From Pseudazoarcus pumilus (GTDB lineage: Bacteria > Pseudomonadota > Gammaproteobacteria > Burkholderiales > Rhodocyclaceae): a DNA stretch of 64,000 nucleotides. A model generated the notes under the pieces. That model made no database searches and was not told where the DNA came from. It saw only the letters and a list, made by a program, of their open reading frames with translations. This document shows, piece by piece, positions 55,575 to 63,679 of the stretch. The stretch lies in the NCBI RefSeq assembly GCF_002872475.1, contig NZ_CP025682.1, forward strand, positions 682,001-746,000, read 5' to 3'. Positions within the stretch are counted from its first letter, which is position 1. Each line of letters starts with the position of its first letter. A program made the translations under genes and the position numbers.

Positions 55575-58340
55575 ATGGACCGAGCGGAGATCATTCACAT
55601 GAAACCCGAAGCCGCCCGTGGCGAGACACGCTCGACCTGCTGCTACTGCGGCACCGGCTGCGGCCTGATCATCGAACACGCGGCCGGGCGCATCACCGGC
55701 GTGCGCGGCGACCCCGACCACCCGGCCAACTTCGGCCGGCTGTGCACCAAGGGCGCGACGCTGCACCTGACCTCCGGCACCGCCGGGCGTGCGCTGTACC
55801 CGGAGCTGCGCACGAGCCGGGACGCGCCGCGCGTGCGCACCGACTGGGACACGGCGCTCGACACCGCCGCCGGGCGTTTCGCCGACATCATCCGCGAGCA
55901 CGGCCCGGACGCGGTCGCCTTCTACATCTCCGGCCAGTTGCTGACCGAGGACTACTACGTCTTCAACAAGCTCGCACGCGCGCTGGTCGGCACCAACAAC
56001 ATCGATTCGAACTCGCGTCTGTGCATGTCGAGCGCGGTGGCAGGCTACAAGAACACGCTGGGCGCGGACGGCGTGCCGGCGAGCTACGAGGACCTGGCGC
56101 TGGCCGACCACCTGCTGATCGCCGGCTCCAACACCGCGTGGGCGCATCCCGTCGTGTTCCGTCGCATCGAGGACGCCAGGCGTGCCAACCCGGACCTGAC
56201 CGTCACCGTGGTCGATCCGCGTCGCACCGAAACCGCCGAATTCGCGGACCTGCACCTGCAGATCGCGCCGGGCACGGATCTGCTGCTGTACAACGCGATG
56301 CTGCACGTGCTGGTGTGGGAAGACCTGCTCGACCGCGACTTCATCCGCGAGCACACCGACGGTTTCGACGCCTTGCGCGCCGAACTGGTCGAATATTCGC
56401 CGGGCAACGTCGCCGCCGCCTGCGGGGTGGACGCGGCCGACATCATCGAAGCCGCGCGCCGCTTCGGGCGGGCGGGTGCCGCGCTGTCGATGTGGTGCCA
56501 GGGACTGAACCAGTCCCACCATGGTGTGGCCAACAACGCCGCGCTGATCCACCTGCACCTGGCTACCGGCCACATCGGCCGCCCCGGCGCCGGCCCGTTC
56601 TCGCTCACCGGCCAGCCCAATGCCATGGGCGGGCGCGAGGTTGGCGCACTGGCCTCCATCCTGCCCGCCCACCGCGACCCCAGGAGCGCCGAGGATCGTG
56701 CCGAGATGGCCCGGTTGTGGGGCGTGGAGTCGATCCCGGAGGCGCCCGGCCTGGCCGCGGTGGGCCTGTTCGACGCGATCCTCGAGGGCAAGGTCAAGGC
56801 GGTGTACATCGCCTGCACCAATCCGGCGCAGTCGCTGCCGGATCTCACGCGTGTGCGCGACGCGCTGGAAAAGGCCGAGTTCGTCGTGCTGCAGGAGGCC
56901 TACGCCGATACCGAAACGGCCGAGTTCGCCGATCTGCTGCTGCCGGCTTCCGGTTGGGGCGAGAAGTCCGGCACCGTCACCAATTCCGAGCGCCGCGTCA
57001 CGCGCGTGCGTCCGGCCATCGCGCCGCCGGGCGAGGCGCGGCCCGACTGGGCCATCACGGCCGATTTTGCGCGTCGACTGGCGACGCGCCTGGGCAAGCC
57101 GGAATCATCCTTCGACTTCGCCGACGAGGCGGCCGTGTTCGCCGAACACGTCTCGCTCACCCGGGGGCGCGACTGCGACATGAGCGGATTGAGCCACGCC
57201 GTGCTCGAGGCGCAGGGGCCGCTGCAGTGGCCGTTTCCGGCCGGCGCCGTGACTGGTACGCCGCGACTGTTCACGGATGGCGTTTTCCCGACCGCCGACG
57301 GGCGCGCGCGCTTCGCGAAGGTGGGTTTCCCGACGCGCCATGCGCCGCTGCCCGAACCGGTCACCGCACGCCGCCCGTTCATCCTCACCACTGGTCGCCT
57401 GCGCGACCAGTGGCATGGCATGAGCCGCAGCGGCAAGGTCGCGCAGCTGTGGGGCCATACGCCGCGTGCCGAAATCGCCGTCAATCCGGTCGATCTGGTG
57501 CGTCGCGGCCTCGATGCAGGCCAACTCGTGCGGGTGATCGGCGAGCGCGGCGAGATCGTGCTGCCGCTGGCCACCGACGAGGGCGTGGCGCCCGGACAGG
57601 CATGGATCCCGATGCACTGGGGGGCCGCGACGCTGGCCCACGCGGGCGCCAACGTGCTCACCTCCAAGGCCGTCGATCCGGTGTCGCAGCAGCCGGCGCT
57701 CAAGCAGGCGGCCGTGTCCATCCTGCCCGCCAGGCTCGACTGGCGCGCCGGTTGGGCGGCCGTCGCGCGGGACGCCGAGCAGGCCGCGCAGTGGATGGCC
57801 GCACTGCGCGGGCAGCTTGCGCAGTTCGGGTATGCCGCGCTCAGTCTCACCGGACGGGATCAGCCGGTCGTCGTGCTGCGCGCAGCCAACGGCTGGCCCT
57901 TGCCGCAGCATCTGCTCGAGCCGATCGATGCGGTGTTCGGCTGTGCCGACAGTGATCCGGTATTGCGCCTGTCGGATGCCAGGCGCGGCATCGACAAGCG
58001 CGCGCGCGTCGACGGGCAGCGGCTGCTTGCGTTGCGACTGGCCGGGGAGGTCGCAGCCTTCGACTGGCTGGTCGACGCCATCGCCGACGGCACTGATGTA
58101 GGGCCCCTGCGGCCGTGGCTGTTCGCGCCGGTGTCCGCCCCGCCACAAGGGCTCGCGCCGGCCGGCGGGCGCACCGTATGCAACTGTTTCGGCGTCACGG
58201 AAGGCGCGATCCGCGAGAGCGTCGCTGCCGGGGCCGATCTCGAGACGCTGCAATCGAAGCTCAACTGCGGCACCTCCTGCGGTTCCTGCCTGCCCGAACT
58301 GCGGCGCATCGTACGCACCGCTGCGCCGGCGCCCGCCTGA
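55575..58340 (+). CDS. nasA: Assimilatory nitrate reductase catalytic subunit
   Basis: 921 aa cytosolic molybdopterin enzyme reducing nitrate to nitrite. N-terminal [4Fe-4S] ligands Cys22, Cys25, Cys29 and Cys57 (CCYCGTGC...GRLCTKG). Mo-bis-MGD domains run to about residue 730 (SNSRLCMSSAVAGYKNTLGADG; WCQGLNQSHHGVANNAALIHLHLATGHIGRPGAGPFSLTGQPNAMGGREVG). A C-terminal BFD-like [2Fe-2S] domain has CNCFGVTEGAIRES and LNCGTSCGSC. No twin-arginine signal, so it is assimilatory. ATG 55575 follows GAGGAGGTGAG. It ends 6 bp before the convergent P450 gene without a visible terminator. Confidence 0.95.
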   Translation: MDRAEIIHMKPEAARGETRSTCCYCGTGCGLIIEHAAGRITGVRGDPDHPANFGRLCTKGATLHLTSGTAGRALYPELRTSRDAPRVRTDWDTALDTAAGRFADIIREHGPDAVAFYISGQLLTEDYYVFNKLARALVGTNNIDSNSRLCMSSAVAGYKNTLGADGVPASYEDLALADHLLIAGSNTAWAHPVVFRRIEDARRANPDLTVTVVDPRRTETAEFADLHLQIAPGTDLLLYNAMLHVLVWEDLLDRDFIREHTDGFDALRAELVEYSPGNVAAACGVDAADIIEAARRFGRAGAALSMWCQGLNQSHHGVANNAALIHLHLATGHIGRPGAGPFSLTGQPNAMGGREVGALASILPAHRDPRSAEDRAEMARLWGVESIPEAPGLAAVGLFDAILEGKVKAVYIACTNPAQSLPDLTRVRDALEKAEFVVLQEAYADTETAEFADLLLPASGWGEKSGTVTNSERRVTRVRPAIAPPGEARPDWAITADFARRLATRLGKPESSFDFADEAAVFAEHVSLTRGRDCDMSGLSHAVLEAQGPLQWPFPAGAVTGTPRLFTDGVFPTADGRARFAKVGFPTRHAPLPEPVTARRPFILTTGRLRDQWHGMSRSGKVAQLWGHTPRAEIAVNPVDLVRRGLDAGQLVRVIGERGEIVLPLATDEGVAPGQAWIPMHWGAATLAHAGANVLTSKAVDPVSQQPALKQAAVSILPARLDWRAGWAAVARDAEQAAQWMAALRGQLAQFGYAALSLTGRDQPVVVLRAANGWPLPQHLLEPIDAVFGCADSDPVLRLSDARRGIDKRARVDGQRLLALRLAGEVAAFDWLVDAIADGTDVGPLRPWLFAPVSAPPQGLAPAGGRTVCNCFGVTEGAIRESVAAGADLETLQSKLNCGTSCGSCLPELRRIVRTAAPAPA

Positions 58341-58346
58341 GGCCGA

Positions 58347-59510
58347 TCATCCCAGTTGCAATGGGACCTTGTCCCAGCCGCCGGCCGGGTAGCCTGCGCG
58401 GTGAGGCGGGCGGTCGGCGAGCGGCGCGAGAACCGCACAGCGCTCGAGCAGCGCCTCGATCGCCGCATGCAGTTCCAGGCGCGCCAGCGGTGCGCCCGGG
58501 CAAACGTGAATGCCGGCTCCGTAGAGCAGGTTGTCGGCCGGATCGCGATCAAGGCGGACGCGGTCCGGTTCGTCGAACACAGCCTCGTCACGGTTGGCGC
58601 CGGCCCACATCACCGAGATGCGCTCGCCAGCGGCGATATCGCGTTCGCCCAGGCGTACCGGGCAGGTCGTGACGCGGCGGTTGGCGATCAGTGGCGGGTC
58701 GATGCGCAGCACCTCGTCGATGGCCGGTGCCAGCAGCGAGCGGTCCGCGCGCAGCGTCGTCTGAAGCGTGGGTTCGACGGCCAGCCGGCGCGCGACGATG
58801 CCGATCGCGGCGGCGATGGTGCCCAGCTCGCCGGCGGTCCAGTTGCGCACGATGCTGACGATCTCCTCATCGGTGAGCGCTCGCCCGTCGACGCGCTCGC
58901 GCAGCAGACGCGTGGTCGCGTCGTCAGGGGCGGCTGCGCCGGCAGCGCGCCGTTCGTCGAACAGCCGGCGCAGCGTGGCGTCGAAGCGCTCGGCCACGCT
59001 GCGCATCGCGGCGCGGTCGCCGGAGTGCGTGGCGCGCTGGTTCTCGCGCATCCAGTCGGCCAGCGCGTCGCGCATCCAGCCGGGCCAGCCCATGAAGGCG
59101 CACTGGACTTCCAGCGCGAAGGGATGAGCGAAATCGCGCATCAGTTCGACTTCGCCGGGCACCGGCAGCGCGGCGGCAAGCTTGTGCGCGATGCGGCGAC
59201 ACGCGGGCTCGAACGTGGCCATGGCGGTCGCGTCGAAATGGCGTTCGACGATCGCGCGAAAGGCGGCGTGCTGCGGCGGATCCATGCCGTTGGGCACCGA
59301 CAGGTGCTGCGACACGCGATTGCTGAAGGTTTCATGGTCGCCGATCACGCGCAGGACGTCGGCATGGCGGAATATCGACCAGTGCAGATAATCGCTGTGC
59401 GCGACCGGACACCGTATGCGCATCCCGTCGTACGCGGCGATCTGATCGCGTTGAACGGAAGGGGCGCGCGGGTCCCAGTCGGGGGCGGCGCGGTGTCGGG
59501 CGGTGTTCAT
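58347..59510 (-). CDS. Cytochrome P450
   Basis: 387 aa soluble bacterial P450. ExxR at 266-269 (EVLR), haem loop YGAGIHVCPGAPLARLE with Cys337, and C-helix-type PPQHAAFRAIVERHF. The I helix reads NWTAGELGT (AGELGT at 226-231). The acid-alcohol pair expected at the fourth and fifth positions of this motif (Asp-Thr in P450cam) is Leu-Gly here, with Thr one place later. No ferredoxin or reductase gene is next to it. It sits between the two arms of the nitrate cluster, behind an FNR-type box. Substrate unknown; see findings. Confidence 0.9.
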   Translation of the reverse strand: MNTARHRAAPDWDPRAPSVQRDQIAAYDGMRIRCPVAHSDYLHWSIFRHADVLRVIGDHETFSNRVSQHLSVPNGMDPPQHAAFRAIVERHFDATAMATFEPACRRIAHKLAAALPVPGEVELMRDFAHPFALEVQCAFMGWPGWMRDALADWMRENQRATHSGDRAAMRSVAERFDATLRRLFDERRAAGAAAPDDATTRLLRERVDGRALTDEEIVSIVRNWTAGELGTIAAAIGIVARRLAVEPTLQTTLRADRSLLAPAIDEVLRIDPPLIANRRVTTCPVRLGERDIAAGERISVMWAGANRDEAVFDEPDRVRLDRDPADNLLYGAGIHVCPGAPLARLELHAAIEALLERCAVLAPLADRPPHRAGYPAGGWDKVPLQLG

Positions 59511-59559
59511 CGAAATCCTCCGGAGCGGGTCGGAACGGGTGGCGAAACGTTACGAGAAC

Positions 59560-59602
59560 AGAATATCTCACAACATGACACGAGTTCTTGATACGGATCA
59601 GA
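59560..59602 (-). promoter_or_regulatory. FNR/Anr-type class II promoter of the P450 gene
   Basis: TTGAT-ACGG-ATCAG (59589-59602) matches the FNR consensus TTGAT-N4-ATCAA with one mismatch. On the minus strand TATTCT (59565-59560) is a -10; a start near 59553 puts the box centre at about -42, the class II activation position. The rest of 59511-59646 holds the CGGAGG ribosome site and nothing else clear. Confidence 0.7.
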
Positions 59603-59646
59603 TGATGCGGTCGATTCCGCGCCGCGACGGTTGTTCGGGCTGAGGC

Positions 59647-60600
59647 TCAGGCCAGCCGTGCAAAGTCCTCGGCCATGCGCTGGCGCAGCGCTGCGTCCGG
59701 CAGCGCACCGGTGAGCGCGCCCATGTTCTCGCGCATGTGCTCCGGCTGCGAGGTGGCGGGGATCGCGCAGGTGACGGCCGGGTGCGAGATCACGAACTTG
59801 AGGAAGATCTGCGCCCAGTTCTCGCAGCCGATCTCGGCCGCCCAGCCGGGGAGCGGCTGGTCGCGCACGCGCGAAAACAGCCGTCCGCCGTCGAAGGGGC
59901 GGTTGATGATCACCGCGCAGCCGCGATCGGCCGCCGCCGGCAGCAGGCGCGACTCGGCCTCGCGGTGGGCGATGTTGTAGGTGAACTGCACGAAGTCGAG
60001 GCGCTGGCGCGCGATGATGCGCTCGAAATCGTCGTGACGTCGGCCGTGCGAGGTGGTGATGCCGATGCTGCCCACCGCGCCTTCGTCCTTCATGCGCCGC
60101 AGCGTCGGCAGGTGGGCCTCCCAGTCGAGCAGGTTGTGCACCTGCATCAGGTCGAAGCGCTCCAACCCCCACAGCTGCAGCGAGCGTGCCATCTGGCGTT
60201 CGCCCACCCCTTGTCCGGGTGTCCACACCTTGGTCGCCGAGAACAGCGCGTCGGCGCCGTCGGTCTGCGGCAGCAACTCACCCAGCACCGCCTCGGCGCG
60301 GCCGTACATCGGGGAGGAGTCGATCAGCCGTCCGCCGGCGGCGAAGAACTCGCGCAATACCTGCCAGCGCGCGGTGAGCGCATCAGCGTCAGTGCGAAAA
60401 CTCGGTTCGACGTCGAAGGTGATCCACGTTCCCATGCCGATTGCCGGCAGACGCTCGCCCGTGGACGGGATCGCGCGCAGGATCGGCTCCGCGGCGCGCG
60501 CGCTCGGCAGGGTCAGGCCAAGCGCGCCGAGCGCGACGAGCGCAATGAAGCGTCGCCGGTCGACTTGCAGTGCAATCGGGTTTGATTCCTGAACGGTCAT
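59647..60600 (-). CDS. Aldo/keto reductase with Tat-type signal
   Basis: 317 aa. An N-terminal DRRRFIALVALGALGLTLPSARAAE (residues 14-38) looks like a twin-arginine signal ending at AXA, so export of the folded protein to the periplasm is predicted. The catalytic tetrad Asp94, Tyr99 (LIDSSPMYG), Lys124 (SATKVW) and His155 (MQVHN) is intact. The open frame extends upstream, but ATG 60600 gives the signal-peptide start. 65 bp after the kinase gene on the same strand. Substrate unknown. Confidence 0.82.
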   Translation of the reverse strand: MTVQESNPIALQVDRRRFIALVALGALGLTLPSARAAEPILRAIPSTGERLPAIGMGTWITFDVEPSFRTDADALTARWQVLREFFAAGGRLIDSSPMYGRAEAVLGELLPQTDGADALFSATKVWTPGQGVGERQMARSLQLWGLERFDLMQVHNLLDWEAHLPTLRRMKDEGAVGSIGITTSHGRRHDDFERIIARQRLDFVQFTYNIAHREAESRLLPAAADRGCAVIINRPFDGGRLFSRVRDQPLPGWAAEIGCENWAQIFLKFVISHPAVTCAIPATSQPEHMRENMGALTGALPDAALRQRMAEDFARLA

Positions 60601-60665
60601 CGCTACTTGCTCCCGGAAACGCGGTTGTGACAGCCCGGTTGGGGGCGCGTTCAGCCTTGTGCGTT

Positions 60666-62375
60666 TCAGCGCGCCAGCAGCAGGTACAGCAGCAGGATGT
60701 TGAGCACGCCCGAGACGACCAGTGCGATCTTGATGCCCAACTCCGGGTCGCGCCGCAGCAGGGGGCTGCTGCGCGGCACGGCGAGCGGGCGGTGGGCGCC
60801 CAGTTCGAGGGCGAGCAGGAATTCTTCGGCGGTCTCGAAGCGGTCGCGCCGCTCGCGCGCGACCGCCTTGAGGATCACCGATTCGAGCCAGTGCGGGATG
60901 TCGGCACGCCAGCGCGTGGGTGGCACCGGGTCGCCGAAGCGCGGGCGCTGGAAGGGTTCGATCTCGCCGTAGGGGAAGCGTCGCGTGAGCAGTTCGTACA
61001 GCGTCACGCCCGCAGCAAACAGATCGCTGCGCACGCTCGCGCTCTCGCCGGCGAACAGTTCGGGTGCCATGTAGCTGGGTGTGCCGGGGTTGTTGATCTC
61101 GCCGAATACGCGCGCCTCGGCCTGGCCGTCGGAGGCGGCCACGCCCAGATCGAGGATGCGCAGGCGACCGTCGGCGCCCACGTGCAGGTTGGCCGGCTTG
61201 ATGTCGCGATGCACGATGGCCAGCCGGTGCAGCGTGGCCAGGCCCTTGACCAGTTCGATTCCCAGTTCGGCCACCTCGGTCGTGGCGAAGGGCTGGCCGG
61301 TGGCCAGGCGCGCGGCCAGCGTCGCACCCTCGTGCCAGCTCATCAGGTAATAGAGCCTGGTGGCGGCCGGTTGCGGGACGACTTGCGGGAAATGCGCGTC
61401 GCGTACGCGGCTGGCGAGCCATTCCTCGTGCGCCAGCGCGGCGGTGCATGCGGCGTCGGACGCCTCGGGGCGCAGCGTCTTGAGCACGTACTGACGCCCG
61501 GCTGCGTCGCGTACGCGGTACAGCCGCGTCATGCGCGAGTCATGCACCAGGGTCTCGACCGTCAGTCCATCCAACGTCTCGCCGGGCTTGAGCAGCGGCG
61601 GCAGGGGGCGCGCGCTCATGCGCGAGATCGCGTCGCGCAGGTCGTCGGCGGGCAGGGCGGTGACGCGCAGTACCAGCGCCGTGCAATCGTCGCGGCTGCC
61701 GGCGTGTTCGGCACCGCGCGCGAGCAGTTGCGCCACGGCTTCCGGCGTCGCCTTCTGCGCCAGCGTCTCGCTGATGCGTGCGTCGCCCAATGTCTCCCAC
61801 ACACCGTCGGTGAGCAGCGCGAACACGTCGCCGACCTCGGCGTCGCCGTCGGCAATGTCGATCGCCACGCGCTCGTCCAGGCCGATCGCGCGCGAGAGCA
61901 CGTTGTCCAGTTCGGGGTGGGCCCACACGTGATCGGAAGTCAGGCGGTCGAGCCGGCCGCCGCGCAGGCGGTAGATGCGCGAGTCGCCCACATGGGCGAT
62001 GGTGTAGCGCCGCCCGCGCAGCACCAGCGCGGACAGCGTGGTGGCCATGCCGGCGGCCTCGCGCGAGCGCGCCGTCTGCGAGGCGAGCCAGCGGTTGAGC
62101 GCGTTGATGACCGTCTCCAGACTCTGCGCGATGCCCCAGGTGTCGGGCGTGGCGTAGTAGTCGGCAAGCAGGCCGCGCACCGCGAATTCGGACGCCTCGC
62201 GCCCGTCGGCGTGTCCGCCCACGCCGTCGCCGATCGCGGCCAGCACGCCCTTGACGTCGAGCTCCGCGCCGTCGGGCGTGACCGCGCCGCAGAAATCCTC
62301 GTTGTGCGCATGCGCGCCGCGCAGCGAGGCGTGGCCGAGTTCGACCTGCAGCGTCGCGGGCGGGCGCGTGTTCAT
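60666..62375 (-). CDS. PP2C phosphatase-Ser/Thr kinase fusion protein
   Basis: 569 aa. N-terminal PP2C-type phosphatase (about 1-250: HNEDFCG, AAIGDGVGGHADG, VGDSRIYRLR, LLTDGVWE, DDCTALVLR), a Hanks-type kinase (about 265-530) with catalytic His389-Arg390-Asp391 (HRDIKPANL) and a DLG (409-411) in place of DFG, and a C-terminal span (about 549-567). ATG 62375. It is 5 bp after the nitrate transporter gene. A kinase gene in this place is also known in Pseudomonas nas clusters, which suggests a role in nitrate uptake control; the target is unknown. Confidence 0.9.
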   Translation of the reverse strand: MNTRPPATLQVELGHASLRGAHAHNEDFCGAVTPDGAELDVKGVLAAIGDGVGGHADGREASEFAVRGLLADYYATPDTWGIAQSLETVINALNRWLASQTARSREAAGMATTLSALVLRGRRYTIAHVGDSRIYRLRGGRLDRLTSDHVWAHPELDNVLSRAIGLDERVAIDIADGDAEVGDVFALLTDGVWETLGDARISETLAQKATPEAVAQLLARGAEHAGSRDDCTALVLRVTALPADDLRDAISRMSARPLPPLLKPGETLDGLTVETLVHDSRMTRLYRVRDAAGRQYVLKTLRPEASDAACTAALAHEEWLASRVRDAHFPQVVPQPAATRLYYLMSWHEGATLAARLATGQPFATTEVAELGIELVKGLATLHRLAIVHRDIKPANLHVGADGRLRILDLGVAASDGQAEARVFGEINNPGTPSYMAPELFAGESASVRSDLFAAGVTLYELLTRRFPYGEIEPFQRPRFGDPVPPTRWRADIPHWLESVILKAVARERRDRFETAEEFLLALELGAHRPLAVPRSSPLLRRDPELGIKIALVVSGVLNILLLYLLLAR

Positions 62376-62380
62376 GGCGG

Positions 62381-63595
62381 TCAGATCTTCGCGCCGGTCA
62401 GGTGCGGCGCGCCCCAGGTGGTGCGCCAGCGACGCTTGACGCCGGTCAGGCCGACCAGTGCCAGCACGGCGAGAAAGGCGAAGGCGAGCAGGCCGGGCTG
62501 GTAGCTGCCGGTCAGCTCCTGCGAGAAGCCGAGACTGGAGGCGAGCCAGAAGCCGCCGACGCCGCCGGCCATACCGACCAGACCGGTCATCACGCCGATC
62601 TCGCGGCGGAAGCGTTGCGGCACGAGCTGGAATACCGCGCCGTTGCCCATGCCGAGTGCGAGCATCGCGCACACGAAGGCCGCCGCGCCGGCCCACACCG
62701 AGGACAGACCGAAACTGGCGATGACGATGAAGAAGGCGGCGACGAGATACATCATGGACAGCGATCGTACCCCGCCGATGCGGTCGGCGACATTGCCGCC
62801 GATGGGGCGCACCAGCGAGCCGGCGAACACGCAGGCGGCGGTGAAGTAGCCGGCGGTCTTCGCATCCAGTCCGTACTGGGTGTTGAAGTAGATCACCAGG
62901 GACGAGGCCAGGCCGACGAAACCGCCGAAGGTCACCGAGTAGAAGAACATGAACCACCATGCATCACGGTCCTTGAGCACCTTCAGGTATTCGGCGAGCG
63001 TCTTGGGCGGCGGCGCGTCGGGCGCGTCCCTGGCGACGAAGATGAACATCACGAACACCGCGACGAGCGGAATCAGCGCCAGCCCGAACACGTTCTCCCA
63101 GCCGTAGGCAATGGCCAGCCCCGGTGCGAACAGCGCGGCGAACGCCGTACCGGAGTTGCCGGCACCGGCGATGCCCATGGCCGTGCCCTGGTGCTCGGGC
63201 GGATACCAGCGCGAGGCCAGCGGCAGCGCGGCGGCGAATGCCGCGCCGGCCATGCCCAGGAAGATGCCCAGCACCAGCGTCTGCTGATAGGAGTGGATGC
63301 CGGCCAGCCAGGCCCAGGCCAGCGCGCCGATGACGACGATCTGGCCGATGATGGCCGCGCGCTTGGGTGACAGGCGGTCGACCAGCACGCCCATCAGCAC
63401 ACGCAGCAGCGCACCGGCGAGCACCGGGGTGGCGACCATCAGGCCCTTCTGCGCGTGGGTCAGACCGAGGTCGTCGGCGATGCCGACCGCGAGCGGGCCG
63501 AGCAGCACCCACACCATGAAGGCGAGGTCGAAGTACAGGAAGGAGGCGATCAGCGTCGGCGTGTGGCCGGCGGCGAGGAAGGATTTGCGGTCCAT
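62381..63595 (-). CDS. NarK/NasA-type nitrate/nitrite transporter (MFS)
   Basis: 404 aa with 12 predicted spans. AGAGNSGTAFAALFAPGLAIAYGW and GMGNGAVFQLVPQRF are the two nitrate-signature motifs of the NarK branch; LVDRLSPKRAAIIGQ is the MFS loop 2-3 motif. In this context it takes up nitrate for assimilation. The 84 bp before it hold a GCGCGC-CGCA-GCGCGC hairpin and a GGAG ribosome site. Lies between nirD and the kinase fusion gene. Confidence 0.93.
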   Translation of the reverse strand: MDRKSFLAAGHTPTLIASFLYFDLAFMVWVLLGPLAVGIADDLGLTHAQKGLMVATPVLAGALLRVLMGVLVDRLSPKRAAIIGQIVVIGALAWAWLAGIHSYQQTLVLGIFLGMAGAAFAAALPLASRWYPPEHQGTAMGIAGAGNSGTAFAALFAPGLAIAYGWENVFGLALIPLVAVFVMFIFVARDAPDAPPPKTLAEYLKVLKDRDAWWFMFFYSVTFGGFVGLASSLVIYFNTQYGLDAKTAGYFTAACVFAGSLVRPIGGNVADRIGGVRSLSMMYLVAAFFIVIASFGLSSVWAGAAAFVCAMLALGMGNGAVFQLVPQRFRREIGVMTGLVGMAGGVGGFWLASSLGFSQELTGSYQPGLLAFAFLAVLALVGLTGVKRRWRTTWGAPHLTGAKI

Positions 63596-63679
63596 GGGGG
63601 TTCTCCGGGCAATACGGGCCCGCGCCGCGCGCCGCAGCGCGCGTCGTTTCGGGCAGATTTCGTGGGAGGGGGGCGCCGG

